From positions 995,867 through 1,059,866 of the forward strand of contig NZ_CP019436.1 in the NCBI RefSeq assembly GCF_002201895.1: DNA of 64,000 nucleotides. Reading direction: 5' to 3'. Of the stretch, positions 18,205-25,619 are shown piece after piece. Position numbers and translations under genes: made by a program. The stretch is from Methanopyrus sp. SNP6. Its GTDB lineage: Archaea > JAADCQ01 > Methanopyri > Methanopyrales > Methanopyraceae. Each line of letters begins with the position of its first letter. Position 1 is the stretch's first letter. Under the pieces are notes generated by a model that searched no databases, was not told where the DNA came from, and was given only the letters and a program-made list of their open reading frames with translations.

Positions 18205-18459
18205 TCACTCGACGGTTTCGATCTCGTAGTCTTCGACGACCGGATTCGCGAGTAGCCTTCGACACATCTCATCGGCGATCTCTATTGCCTTTTTTTCGTC
18301 GTCGATGTCTAGCTCGATCCTGTAGATCTTGGCTGTTCGAACGTCTTCCACCTCCTCGTATCCCAGTCGGTGTAGCGCCCTTTTCACGGTCTCACCTTCT
18401 GGATCCAATGCCTTCGGTTTCAAGCTCACGCGAACCTCAACGGTTACCAACCGTGTCAC
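18205..18459 (-). CDS. purS: Phosphoribosylformylglycinamidine synthase, PurS subunit
   Basis: This 84-residue PurS bridges PurL and PurQ. The sequence VEVRVSLKPKALDPEGETVKRALHRLGYEEV is diagnostic of the family, followed by the paired helix and strand ending NPVVEDYEIE. The start overlaps the end of purC by four bases, which indicates translational coupling. Confidence 0.93.
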   Translation of the reverse strand: MTRLVTVEVRVSLKPKALDPEGETVKRALHRLGYEEVEDVRTAKIYRIELDIDDEKKAIEIADEMCRRLLANPVVEDYEIETVE

Positions 18460-19199
18460 CCCGGTAGCATGGCCAGCTTCTCCTCATCGCCCCGCAAGAT
18501 CCTCTCGGCGGCTTCCCTATAGCCAGCCAGGACATCTCCTTCGTCCTTTCTGAAGATGTCCTTATCCAGGCTCTCCTCGGTCTCCGCGTCCCAGAACCGG
18601 CACGTGTCGGGGCTGATCTCGTCCCCCACTATGACTTCTCCGTCCGAGTTCACTCCGAACTCGAGCTTGAAATCCACAAGGATGATGTCGCGATCCTCCA
18701 GGAACTTGGAGAGTACTTCGTTCACCTGCAGAGTCATCTCCCGCATGCGTTCTACTTCTTCTTCCGTAGCTAAACCCAGCGCTCGGATGTGGTCCATATT
18801 CACCATTGGATCTCCGTATTCGTCGCTCTTGTAGTCGAATTCGATGATCGGTGGATCCAGCTTCTCACCCTCCTCGAACGGTAGTCGCTCCACTAGACTG
18901 CCCGTCGCTATGTTGCGACATATGACCTCTAAGTTAAACATGTCTAAGCGCTCCACCACCATGCGACGCTCGTCGACGAGTTCCACGTAGTGGGTTGGTA
19001 TTCCAGCGTCTTCGAGTACTTCGAACAATCGCGCTGAGATCAGGCAGTTGTAAACACCTTTACCCGCGATAGTGTCCGTTTTCTCCATGTTAAACGCCGT
19101 AATATCGTCTCGAAACTCCATCACGAGCAGATCTCCCTCTTTCGGATGTTCGTAGAGGCTTTTCGCCTTGCCTTCGTAGACGAGTCTACCACGCTCCAT
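18456..19199 (-). CDS. purC: SAICAR synthetase
   Basis: PurC condenses CAIR with aspartate. YEGKAKSLYE at the N terminus, FRDDITAFN, RNIATGSLVERLP, DFKLEFGV and DEISPDTCRFWD are all present; 247 residues is normal. The ATG at 19199 follows AGGAGGTGG, a very strong ribosome-binding site, and is preferred to the GTG at 19211. It is the first gene of a minus-strand purC-purS-purQ operon, divergent from a FIST gene, with an AT-rich TATA-like element between them. Confidence 0.95.
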   Translation of the reverse strand: MERGRLVYEGKAKSLYEHPKEGDLLVMEFRDDITAFNMEKTDTIAGKGVYNCLISARLFEVLEDAGIPTHYVELVDERRMVVERLDMFNLEVICRNIATGSLVERLPFEEGEKLDPPIIEFDYKSDEYGDPMVNMDHIRALGLATEEEVERMREMTLQVNEVLSKFLEDRDIILVDFKLEFGVNSDGEVIVGDEISPDTCRFWDAETEESLDKDIFRKDEGDVLAGYREAAERILRGDEEKLAMLPG

Positions 19200-19241
19200 G
19201 GTCGCACCCACCTCCTTAGCCTACTTAACTTGATAAAACGC

Positions 19242-19247
19242 TATAAA
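19242..19247. promoter_or_regulatory. TATA-like element between purC and the FIST gene
   Basis: TATAAA in an AT-rich patch (19228-19248) of the divergent purC/FIST interval. It is placed to start purC transcription near 19220 and FIST transcription near 19270. A run GATAAAAC just before it could be a second box for the plus strand. Confidence 0.5.
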
Positions 19248-19308
19248 CCCAGAGGCGTCGATTACGGAACGGTAAGCTAACTGCGACCACGAAGGTGGGG
19301 AAGCCGGT

Positions 19309-20556
19309 ATGAAGCGCGAAGCTATAGAGGTCGGTGTAGCCTACGGGAAGGATCCGTACACGGTCGTGGAAGACGCAATGGATCAGCTGACGGGTTCCCC
19401 CAACTTCGGGTTGGTGTTCTTCTCACCCAGGCATGTCGATGAGATCGAAAGTGCTATTAGTAATGTCTCGGCAGAGTGTAGGATTATAGGGTGCTCGACG
19501 GCCGGTGAGCTCACACCGGATGGGTACACCTCGGGTACAGTCACCGTGACGTTAATTCACAGTCCGTACCTATCCGTGGAAACGAATCGCGTTACCTTCG
19601 AGCGTGAAGACCCGGAGCACGCTAAGGAGATCGGACGAAACCTCGTACTCGGAGCTATGGAGAAACTACGTGATCCCGGTCCCTGCCTCGACATCAACTT
19701 CAACACCATGCTCAGGAGCCTCAGGGAAGGGAAGCCTGTCAAAGTTCTTCCTTATTTCATGATCGAGCTAGTTGAAGGCTTAGTTCCAGCCATCGATTAT
19801 TATATGGATGGCATCAACGAGGTGGCTCAGAAGTACAAGTTCTTGGAAGTGTACGGTGGGGCGGCCGGCGATGATTTACGTCTCGAGCGTACGTACGTGC
19901 TAGAAGGACGTACATTGTGTCCCGAAGGGTCCGCTGTGATAGCGTTCGGATCTACAGCTCTCAAGATCGGCGGGGCCCTAGAATGTGGATTCGAGCCGGT
20001 GTATGAGGATAAGTTCCCGATCACCAAAGCCGTACCCGAGGAGCGTCGGATCGTGGAGTTCGACGGCGAACCCGCCGCTGAATATTACTCCGAAGTGGTG
20101 GGGGAGGACGTCGAGAGACTCGATGACTCCGTGTTCATGTGGAACCCGCTCGGATGGGAGATTTTCGGCCGGGAGATAATCGTGCGCGAGCCGGCGTTCG
20201 TTGAAGACGACGGGTCGATGGTGTTCCACTCAAGACCACCGGCGGCTGGAACTATAATCCGACTTGAACCGACCAAGGAGAACATGCGTGAAACTGCGCG
20301 ACGCGTCACGGAGCGGGCTATGAATAGAGCGGACATCCGAGGACCCGAAGAGATAGCGCTGGTGTTGGTGTTCGACTGTGCTCATCGAGATTGTGACGAA
20401 CAGCACGACGCAATCCGGGAGGTAGTGGGCGACGACGTACCGGTCGTCGGATTCAAGACTTACGGAGAGCACGGACAACTCGAGACGGGTCCCGCCGGTC
20501 ATTTTAACCAAACCATCGAGGTCGTCGTGATCGGTAGAACCCCGGTTTCTCGCTGA
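19309..20556 (+). CDS. FIST-domain sensory protein (canonical)
   Basis: A complete 415-residue FIST protein with FGLVFFSPRHVDE, the hallmark IIGCSTAGELTPDGYTSGTVTV, AVIAFGSTALKIGGALECGFEPV and, at the end, VVGFKTYGEHGQLETGPAGHFNQT. The C-terminal half (DCAHRDCDEQHDAI, GFKTYGE) is the FIST_C part. It is cytoplasmic, with no membrane segment. It is paralogous to 9014-10219. FIST domains are predicted ligand sensors; there is no kinase or cyclase next to it, so its output is unknown. The ATG is preceded by AGGTGGGGA. Confidence 0.85.
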   Translation: MKREAIEVGVAYGKDPYTVVEDAMDQLTGSPNFGLVFFSPRHVDEIESAISNVSAECRIIGCSTAGELTPDGYTSGTVTVTLIHSPYLSVETNRVTFEREDPEHAKEIGRNLVLGAMEKLRDPGPCLDINFNTMLRSLREGKPVKVLPYFMIELVEGLVPAIDYYMDGINEVAQKYKFLEVYGGAAGDDLRLERTYVLEGRTLCPEGSAVIAFGSTALKIGGALECGFEPVYEDKFPITKAVPEERRIVEFDGEPAAEYYSEVVGEDVERLDDSVFMWNPLGWEIFGREIIVREPAFVEDDGSMVFHSRPPAAGTIIRLEPTKENMRETARRVTERAMNRADIRGPEEIALVLVFDCAHRDCDEQHDAIREVVGDDVPVVGFKTYGEHGQLETGPAGHFNQTIEVVVIGRTPVSR

Positions 20557-20561
20557 CTCCT

Positions 20562-20605
20562 ACCCCCGTCGTTCCCATCGTTTCGAGTGAGATAACGAAG
20601 GGGGT
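20562..20605 (+). promoter_or_regulatory. Hairpin enclosing the ribosome-binding site of the DUF2117 gene
   Basis: ACCCCCGTCGTT (20562-20573) and AACGAAGGGGGT (20594-20605) are inverted repeats matching at 11 of 12 positions, with a 20-base loop. The right arm contains the GGGGG that would serve as ribosome-binding site for the DUF2117 frame. It could act as an RNA switch or thermosensor, or as a terminator for the FIST gene that ends at 20556. Confidence 0.55.
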
Positions 20606-20627
20606 CTCCGAGATCCGAGTAGGGCTC

Positions 20628-21743
20628 GTGATCCACGGTCCCACGGTTATCGACACGGGATGGACAGAGCGTATCCTTCACTCCCTGGAAAGGCTAGGTG
20701 AGGTCCGTGCTAAGCTCGGAGGTACCACCGGTTACGTGGCGCTCTTAGATGCGAGGCTAGACTCCGTAGTGGAGTTCGATCGGAAGCTACCGAGCGAGTG
20801 CTTGTCCGATCTGAACGAGTGGGCCGACGTTCTAGTCCTCACGAACCACGGCAAAAGTCGGGAAAGCGGTCTCGCTTTCGCGGAACAGGTACTCTCCAGG
20901 GCCGAAGGCGTCGACTCGCTAGTACAGGTAGAGCGCCCGGGCGAGCCCGACGGTGGTATTGTCCTATGGAACCCTGACGACGTGGAGCGGAAGGTGGCTG
21001 AGCACCTCCAGAAGGATTTGGGGCTGGAGATCACCGAGGTTAGGACGGTTCGGACCGATAAAGGTGGCGAGACTGGAAGATCCCGTAGGATCGCCTGTGT
21101 CGAGCCAGGTGATCTCATTCTAGTGAACGGAATCACCGTAGGCGTCGCCGAGTCTCGGAACGTGGAGCTGGTGTTCGATGATAGTGGGTACTTGGTGGAG
21201 ATCCGTGGCGGTAGGATCAAGCCGGAAGGCGTAGAGCGCCTCGGCCAGGTGGATCCCGAGCGCGTGGTAGTGAAAACGGACCGCAGACTTAGGAGGACTG
21301 AGCCGAAGCGTAGGAGGGTGAAGAATGGACCCGCAAGGATCCGCCGGATTCTACTCATCGACCACGACGCGGAGCGTAAGGTCGAGGATATGCGTCGATC
21401 GGATGCTGTCGTCTCCGTCGGTGACGATACGACTTGCGTGTGTGCGGAGCTAGGTGATCGGCTGGGAGTCTGGGTGATAGGGATCGTCGATCTCGACCCG
21501 GACGGGTGGGTTCGTGACGATACGCGCGAATCCCTGCGCGGCTCCGAGAACCTAATGGCTCTACTTGTGTGTGAGCGGGACGACGATGCCGGGGAATTGG
21601 TTCGAGAACGATTCTTTCGCGGCCGAGAGGTGAAGGTGCTCGATCCCCCCGTGACAGCTGGGGATCTCGTCGAAGAGGTGAAAGAGTGCGTAAAAGAGGT
21701 TCTCAAGTGCGTGTACCACAAGGCGAAAGAGACCTCAGCGTGA
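20628..21743 (+). CDS. DUF2117 family protein
   Basis: An archaeal conserved protein whose N terminus reads ...VIHGPTVIDTGW, matching the DUF2117 pattern M-x-I-G-L-V-I-H-G-P. With the GTG at 20628 the first strand (RVGLV) would be lost. The upstream codons in frame read IRVGL, with no ATG, GTG or TTG, which suggests initiation at the ATC at 20613. That codon is eight bases after GGGGG. The 371 residues end in an unusually Cys- and Lys-rich helix. The segment VSVGDDTTCVCAELG resembles a conserved Asp-Asp-Thr active-site-like motif in the family. It precedes methanogenesis markers 2 and 3. Function unknown. Confidence 0.7.
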   Translation: MIHGPTVIDTGWTERILHSLERLGEVRAKLGGTTGYVALLDARLDSVVEFDRKLPSECLSDLNEWADVLVLTNHGKSRESGLAFAEQVLSRAEGVDSLVQVERPGEPDGGIVLWNPDDVERKVAEHLQKDLGLEITEVRTVRTDKGGETGRSRRIACVEPGDLILVNGITVGVAESRNVELVFDDSGYLVEIRGGRIKPEGVERLGQVDPERVVVKTDRRLRRTEPKRRRVKNGPARIRRILLIDHDAERKVEDMRRSDAVVSVGDDTTCVCAELGDRLGVWVIGIVDLDPDGWVRDDTRESLRGSENLMALLVCERDDDAGELVRERFFRGREVKVLDPPVTAGDLVEEVKECVKEVLKCVYHKAKETSA

Positions 21744-21787
21744 GCTGGGTTCCTCACCACTCGGACCCGCGACTTCTCGTCATCGGT
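21732..21787 (-). ncRNA. C/D box sRNA, predicted 23S rRNA guide
   Basis: Read on the minus strand: terminal stem ACC, C box GATGA (21784-21780), 15-nt guide, D' box CCGA, C' box GTGGTGA, 15-nt guide, D box CTGA (21738-21735), stem GGT. The D guide (GGAACCCAGCTCACG) is complementary over 13 nt to the conserved 23S rRNA segment CGUGAGCUGGGUU near the peptidyl-transferase region (about 2640-2660, E. coli numbering, from memory). By the box+5 rule the target would be the A of CGUGA. It sits between the DUF2117 and marker 2 genes, antisense to the transcript, its D end overlapping the last codons of the DUF2117 gene. Confidence 0.8.
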
Positions 21788-21799
21788 GGGGGTTCGGCC

Positions 21800-22783
21800 T
21801 TGAACCTCCGGGAACTCGCCCGCGAGCTTCGGTCCTTCGAGGGTGTTACCCGGAAGTATCCCGTGAAGACCGTGGTGGAAGGTCTTTTAGAGCCGCTCGA
21901 TGTGACATTCGAGGGAGAGGTTATCGCGGACGTGGGCGAGGACGCCGCGGCGGTAAAGGTAGGAGACGATATACTACTGATCGCAGCAGATGGCATCTGG
22001 GGTAAACTAATCGATCGGGACCCATGGTGGGCAGGGTACTGTGCGGTCCTAGTGAACGTGAACGACGTGCTGGCGATGGGTGGCCGGCCAGTCGGCCTCG
22101 TTAACGTGATTTCGACGTCCGACGTCGACGTGTGTCGTGAAATCCTCGAAGGAATGCGTGAGGGCGCGTGGAAGTTTTCCACACCGGTCCTCGGAGGACA
22201 CACACATCCGGACACTCCTTACACCGCAGTAGATGCGGCGATAGTGGGGATCACCAACGAAGAGCATCTCGTGCTCAGTTCTACTGCTGAGGAGGGTGAC
22301 TTGATAGTCTTCGTCATCGATCTCAACGGTCGGCCCTATCCGGAGTATCCTCTTAATTGGGATACGACAACGATGAAGGATCCTGACTACCTCAGGAGGC
22401 AAATGGAAGCTGTAGCCGAAGCTTCTAGGCTCGTAAAAGCTGGTAAAGATGTGAGTAACCCGGGCCTCGTCGGAACTCTCGCCATGATGCTCGAAGCCAG
22501 TGGTTGTCTCGGTGCTGAGGTGTGGTTAGACAACATCCCAAAACCTGAAAACGTAGACATGGCCACGTGGTTGAAAATGTATCCCGGAATGGGTTTCGTG
22601 TACGCGGTGGACAGTGATCGTGATGTCCGTGCGATCAAGCATGTGTTGTCAGATGCCGGGCTGGAAGTGTCGGTGATTGGCGAGGTGACGGAGGACGGTG
22701 TTGTCAAGGTGACCGAAGGTGACGAAAGTGCTCGAGTGTTCGACTTTCGAGAGGACAGAATCCTAGGGGTGTCTCCGCGTTGA
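21800..22783 (+). CDS. Methanogenesis marker protein 2 (AIR synthase-related)
   Basis: A PurM/SelD-fold ATP-binding protein of the methanogen-only marker 2 family. The metal- and ATP-binding motifs are VGEDAAAVKVGDDILLIAADGIW, NVNDVLAMGGRPVGLVNVIS and VLGGHTHPDTPY. TTG at 21800 follows GGTGGGGGTT and gives 327 residues beginning NLRELARELRSFEG. The longer frame overlaps the previous gene and lacks conserved sequence. The role is unproven; the fold suggests formation of an acyl-phosphate or similar activated intermediate. It overlaps marker 3 by four bases. Confidence 0.88.
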   Translation: MNLRELARELRSFEGVTRKYPVKTVVEGLLEPLDVTFEGEVIADVGEDAAAVKVGDDILLIAADGIWGKLIDRDPWWAGYCAVLVNVNDVLAMGGRPVGLVNVISTSDVDVCREILEGMREGAWKFSTPVLGGHTHPDTPYTAVDAAIVGITNEEHLVLSSTAEEGDLIVFVIDLNGRPYPEYPLNWDTTTMKDPDYLRRQMEAVAEASRLVKAGKDVSNPGLVGTLAMMLEASGCLGAEVWLDNIPKPENVDMATWLKMYPGMGFVYAVDSDRDVRAIKHVLSDAGLEVSVIGEVTEDGVVKVTEGDESARVFDFREDRILGVSPR

Positions 22784-24315
22784 GGGTATACGTCGACGGG
22801 GAACCGGTTGATGTACCCGAGGAGGCGACTGTTCGCGATGCGCTCGAGGTAGCGGGGGTCAGTGTGCCCGAAGACGTCACGATCGCCGTCTTCAAAGGTG
22901 AACAGAAGGTCGAGCGCGAGACCGATAGGATTCGGATCATGCTCGAGACAGGCGACGAAGAACTTCCGATAACGGTGGCCGTCGAAGACGAGCGAATGAG
23001 CGAGGTTTGTGAGGAATTGCTTGGAATCTCCGTCTCTTGGACGACTCGTGACGAGGTTGGATTGGGTCCGGTGGACATTTCCGATCTCGAGTTCCACACG
23101 CGTCGGGGTGTCGAAGTTCCTCCGTATACGACGATCCTGATCCTACCCACCAACGATCCCTCCGAAGCCTACTTCCTGATCACCAAACGCCGGATGGCCG
23201 TCGAGTACATCTGTACCGACATTCAGGGCCGTATAACGGCTGGTCGGGAGCTGGTCGATGAGCTCTGTGGTGGGGAGCGCGTGACACACGTGGAGCCCGT
23301 TGTTGAGCGCGTCACCGAACGTGTCGTCTCAAAAGTCACTCTTGACGACGGACTCGAGGCCGGTGACCGGATTATTACCAGGGTGGAGATAGAACTCGAG
23401 GAAAACGCACCGGTCAGTGCCGAGCACCTGCTCAACACGCTGGAGATGGAAGAAGGTCGGTTTCGGATTAAGTTCAGAACGGATACGTTCACATCGATCG
23501 AGCCACGTCGGTTCTACGATTTGCCCGAGGAGAACGTCGACATGCGTGAACGCGGCGTCGTAACCGTACGCAATCGAGGTGTCGACGAAGGCGTCATATA
23601 CGTGTACCGACGTGACCGGACTCCCGTCGAGAGCCACAACGTCGTAGGTAGGGTTCGCCGTGGAATGGAGCTCCTCGACGTGGTGACCGAGGGCGATCGA
23701 GTCCTAGTGGAAACCGATCCTCCCCGAGTGAACTTCGTCGGGCTGACCGTTGATGAGGCCAGGAAGCTGGCGGAAGAGTTCGACGTTGAGCTCGAAGTGA
23801 ACGGTGATGGCGACGTGGTGGTCGATCAGGAGCCTAGGGAGACTCTGAACGTACTCAAGGAGAGGAAAGCCCGGGTCGAAGTGGCCCCTGAGGACGAAGT
23901 TATCGAAATAGAGCTCTACGAGGACAACGCTCCCCGCTCCGTCGAGTACTTCAGGCGCGTCGCGAAGATGTTGGATAGACCGGTAGGTCGTCTCAAAGTT
24001 CATTTCGCCTACGCAGACTTGGGAATGATCGTGTTCGAAGGGGACGAAAAGCTCGGAAAGAAGCTTCCACCCGAGAACAATCCGAAGGATCGAGTTGAGG
24101 CCGGCGTCCTTGGGGTCACGAACCAGGCTAAACCTCACTCGGGTCTCATTGGAGTTCGGCTCGAGGACAGCGAGGAATACGGTCCTACGGGCGAGACCTT
24201 CGAAGGTACGAACGTCATCGGCCGTGTTGTGGAAGGACTCGACCGCCTCCGCGAGATGGACCAGTCCGACATGGGTCATACCGTCTACGTCCGGGAGGTG
24301 AGGGGCGAACGATGA
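22780..24315 (+). CDS. mmp3: Methanogenesis marker protein 3
   Basis: A 511-residue methanogen-specific protein. The N terminus (MRVYVDGEPVDVPEEATVRDALEVAGV) resembles a ubiquitin/ThiS-like domain. The C-terminal third contains a cyclophilin-like segment (IEIELYEDNAPRSVEYFRRV ... GVLGVTNQAKPHSGLIGVRL ... EGTNVIGRVVEGLDRL). This combination is the marker 3 family. Recent work on methyl-coenzyme M reductase activation has placed Mmp3 in the activation complex with McrC and Mmp7/Mmp17. It overlaps the genes on both sides by four bases, so markers 2 and 3, the radical SAM gene and tyrA are one coupled operon. Confidence 0.9.
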   Translation: MRVYVDGEPVDVPEEATVRDALEVAGVSVPEDVTIAVFKGEQKVERETDRIRIMLETGDEELPITVAVEDERMSEVCEELLGISVSWTTRDEVGLGPVDISDLEFHTRRGVEVPPYTTILILPTNDPSEAYFLITKRRMAVEYICTDIQGRITAGRELVDELCGGERVTHVEPVVERVTERVVSKVTLDDGLEAGDRIITRVEIELEENAPVSAEHLLNTLEMEEGRFRIKFRTDTFTSIEPRRFYDLPEENVDMRERGVVTVRNRGVDEGVIYVYRRDRTPVESHNVVGRVRRGMELLDVVTEGDRVLVETDPPRVNFVGLTVDEARKLAEEFDVELEVNGDGDVVVDQEPRETLNVLKERKARVEVAPEDEVIEIELYEDNAPRSVEYFRRVAKMLDRPVGRLKVHFAYADLGMIVFEGDEKLGKKLPPENNPKDRVEAGVLGVTNQAKPHSGLIGVRLEDSEEYGPTGETFEGTNVIGRVVEGLDRLREMDQSDMGHTVYVREVRGER

Positions 24316-25619
24316 GGATCCTGGTTATCTCCCCAGAGTATTACACCTACGGAGCCATGGTAGTCGCTGGAGTTTGTGAGGAACGCGGTCATAGTACTAT
24401 ACTTCGACGTTCACCCAATCCTGGGATCCTCAAACGGGCGGACGTGCTGATACTATCCCTCCACAGTACCCTACACCTCCTCGATGAGAATATCCTGGAG
24501 ATAGCCCGCCAGGCCCACGAGTTCGGTAAACCCCTGATCGTCGGTGGGCCAGTTTCTCAAGTTCCGGAGCTCGTTCTAAAGAGGTTTCCCAACGCGATCG
24601 TGGCTAAAGGTGAGGCGGAGACGGGGCTCCCTCCGCTCCTTCAGACCTTGGAGGACGGGGGAGACCTCGAAGACGTTGAGGGAATCGCGCTCCTGAGGAA
24701 CGGTGAAATCGTCGACACTGGCTGGCCACCGCCCGCCGATCTAGATGGACCTAGCCCACTCAAGGTTCCGCGCGACCTCGGTCGGCAAGACATTCGCGGA
24801 GCGAACGTGTACATAGAGACGCATCGTGGCTGCCCAGGTGCGTGTACCTTCTGTCAGGTTCCAGAGTTTTTCGGACGCCGTGTCCGTTGGAAACCCATAG
24901 AGGCGGTCCTCGAGGAAGTTAGGAAGCTTACGCGAGGTGGTGCCCGCCGCTTCGCGATCTCCGGGGGAACCGTCACGACTTACGGCGACGACGAGGAAGA
25001 TTTCATCGAGCTCCTCAAACGCCTCGCGGACCTCCTCGGTCGAGAGAACGTTTCCGCCCCCGACGTTCGCGCCGATCTCCTGAACGAGCGCCTTCTCGAG
25101 GCTATCCGCGATTACACGATCGGTTGGATCTTCCTCGGAATCGAGAGCGGTAGTGATAGGATCCTCCGTGCCATGCGTAAAGGCATCACCGTTGATGAAG
25201 TTCGCGAGTCCGTTGAACTGGCCCGGACAGTCGGTGTTCGTGTCGCCGGTTCGTTCATCGTCGGTTATCCTGGCGAGACCGAGGACGATCTTGAAGCCAC
25301 CGAGGAGCTACTCGCCGAGCTGAACCTCGACGACGTGTTCATCAACCTCGCCGAGCCTATCCCAGGCACCGAACTCGGCCGCCTCGTTACCGAGCTTCCC
25401 GAGGACAAGATTCCCCTCCTCCGGCCGGGCGAGCAGCTCGAGACCGAAGCCGGCGACCGCGCCCTCCAGCTTCAGCTCACCGCCTTCACGACCCTTAGTC
25501 GCCCAGTCCCCCTCACGGACGGTGTGTTCCACGAGGCCCTCTACAACATTCGAGAGGATGAGCGTAAGGTTCTCCGAATAATCCGGTTCCTTCGCGGTGT
25601 TCAGGGGTGTACAGGATGA
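24312..25619 (+). CDS. B12-binding-domain radical SAM protein, methanogen type
   Basis: The N-terminal ~130 residues form a cobalamin-binding-like domain (VISPEYYTYGAMVVAGV, IVGGPVSQVPELVLKRFP, AKGEAETGLPPLLQ). The radical SAM Cys triad is in ETHRGCPGACTFCQVPEFFGRR near 180, followed by GIESGSDRILRAMRKGITVDEVRESV and GSFIVGYPGETEDDL. At 435 residues it is paralogous to 16101-17309 and fits a methanogen-restricted TIGR family (MJ_0865-like, from memory). The substrate is unknown. Its position directly after marker 3 makes modification or maturation of a methanogenesis protein or cofactor the best guess. Confidence 0.75.
   Translation: MRILVISPEYYTYGAMVVAGVCEERGHSTILRRSPNPGILKRADVLILSLHSTLHLLDENILEIARQAHEFGKPLIVGGPVSQVPELVLKRFPNAIVAKGEAETGLPPLLQTLEDGGDLEDVEGIALLRNGEIVDTGWPPPADLDGPSPLKVPRDLGRQDIRGANVYIETHRGCPGACTFCQVPEFFGRRVRWKPIEAVLEEVRKLTRGGARRFAISGGTVTTYGDDEEDFIELLKRLADLLGRENVSAPDVRADLLNERLLEAIRDYTIGWIFLGIESGSDRILRAMRKGITVDEVRESVELARTVGVRVAGSFIVGYPGETEDDLEATEELLAELNLDDVFINLAEPIPGTELGRLVTELPEDKIPLLRPGEQLETEAGDRALQLQLTAFTTLSRPVPLTDGVFHEALYNIREDERKVLRIIRFLRGVQGCTG

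Noticed and set aside
20732..21760. 342-residue open frame antisense to the DUF2117 gene
   Set aside because: Ser/Arg/Thr-rich shadow typical of a GC-rich gene read backwards; no conserved motif, and it covers a real gene.
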